Both the position numbers and the translations under genes were made by a program. 5,007 nt of DNA from Dehalococcoidales bacterium (GTDB taxonomy: Bacteria > Chloroflexota > Dehalococcoidia > Dehalococcoidales > UBA5627), in assembly GCA_012520835.1 (NCBI GenBank), contig JAAYNN010000063.1, forward strand, positions 1-5,007, read 5' to 3'. This document shows positions 4,759-5,007 of this stretch, in pieces. A model generated the notes under the pieces. The model was given only the letters and a program-made list of their open reading frames with translations. It ran no database searches and was not told the DNA's origin. The number at the start of each line of letters is the position of its first letter. The stretch's first letter is position 1.

Positions 4759-5007
4759 TTATAATCCTTTCTCCAGGCGAGATATCAGGCGCAGCGGCAG
4801 GTTCTGCTTTATCATCTTTTGCTGGGTCAGCTTGATATCGTAGGCAACGCGGTGCAGCCGTATCACCTTAGCTTCGCTGTCATATATGGCGTAGCTGGCA
4901 CGCGGGTCGCCGTCTCTGGGCTGCCCCACCCCGCCCGGATTGATAATCATCATGTCTTTTCCCAGCACCAGTCCGACACTCTCCGAAAACGGCAGGCTGA
5001 TGCAGCG
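4759..5007 (-). CDS. Metallophosphoesterase, YfcE/MJ0936-like (partial, C-terminal part)
   Basis: Only the last 82 codons are in the window; the frame stays open to the right edge and begins upstream of it. The sequence MIINPGGVGQPRDGDPRASY (residues 20-39 of the visible part, after SLPFSESVGLVLGKDM) is the C-terminal signature of small calcineurin-like phosphoesterases (NPGSVGxPR). It is followed by strands AIYD and KVIRLHRVAYDI, and a basic C-terminal helix. Such enzymes bind two metal ions and hydrolyse phosphodiesters; the metal-binding DxH, GD, GNH and GHTH motifs would lie outside the window, so activity and substrate cannot be judged. A GTG at 4968-4966 is an internal valine, not the start, because the protein continues upstream without a stop. 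It is the first visible gene of the operon and ends 1 base before rsmA. Confidence 0.85.
   Translation of the reverse strand, partial: RCISLPFSESVGLVLGKDMMIINPGGVGQPRDGDPRASYAIYDSEAKVIRLHRVAYDIKLTQQKMIKQNLPLRLISRLEKGL
4765..4769 (-). promoter_or_regulatory. Ribosome-binding site that supports the GTG start of rsmA
   Basis: AAGGA on the minus strand ends 7 bases before GTG 4757-4755. It lies inside the last codons of the phosphoesterase gene. No in-frame ATG is available before the conserved KKLGQHFL motif, so the non-ATG start is well supported. Confidence 0.7.

Noticed and set aside
4441..4764. Plus-strand open frame opposite rsmA
   Set aside because: Ser/Arg-rich shadow of the RsmA coding strand, with no ribosome-binding site or recognisable motif.
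4759..4968. Complete 69-residue protein starting at GTG 4968
   Set aside because: The frame stays open to the window edge and the upstream residues continue the phosphoesterase fold, so the GTG is an internal valine.

Overview
The window is bacterial chromosome with compact housekeeping genes, one small toxin-antitoxin locus and one structured intergenic repeat. IspE (the non-mevalonate isoprenoid route), PlsY and RsmA mark it as bacterial. The order phosphoesterase-rsmA-ispE-plsY, the short class II tRNA nucleotidyltransferase and the repeat type recall Dehalococcoidia-like Chloroflexota. That placement is an inference from memory and only moderately secure.

Layout: positions 1-259 are non-coding. 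They hold a 144-base, highly symmetric inverted repeat (3-146) that can fold into a four-armed cruciform, a stray copy of its end (169-179), and an extended -10 promoter whose predicted transcript begins almost at the ATG of cca. cca (260-1522, +) encodes a tRNA nucleotidyltransferase / poly(A) polymerase family enzyme. It converges, with only 7 bases between stop codons, on a minus-strand toxin-antitoxin pair: a Phd/YefM-type antitoxin (1806-2252) followed by an overlapping RelE/ParE-like toxin (1530-1819). The toxin frame is interrupted by one -1 shift, most plausibly at a run of six T. The pair has its own promoter with a perfect TTGACA -35 box, overlapped by TGTACA-like sites spaced 12 bases apart.

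From 2353 to the right edge lies a tightly packed minus-strand operon, transcribed right to left: a metallophosphoesterase (N-terminus outside the window), rsmA (GTG start, 1 base after the previous stop), ispE (overlapping rsmA by 32 bases) and plsY (1 base after ispE). It joins ribosome maturation, isoprenoid precursor synthesis and phospholipid acylation, with translational coupling at every junction. No terminator is visible after plsY; the toxin-antitoxin promoter starts about 22 bases beyond its stop, so read-through is possible.

Points most worth a second look are the cruciform repeat, the toxin frameshift, the spaced operator, a PlsY lacking several residues regarded as essential in the family, and an IspE with an altered ATP-binding loop. 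I see no tRNA, rRNA, CRISPR array or insertion sequence with a transposase gene.
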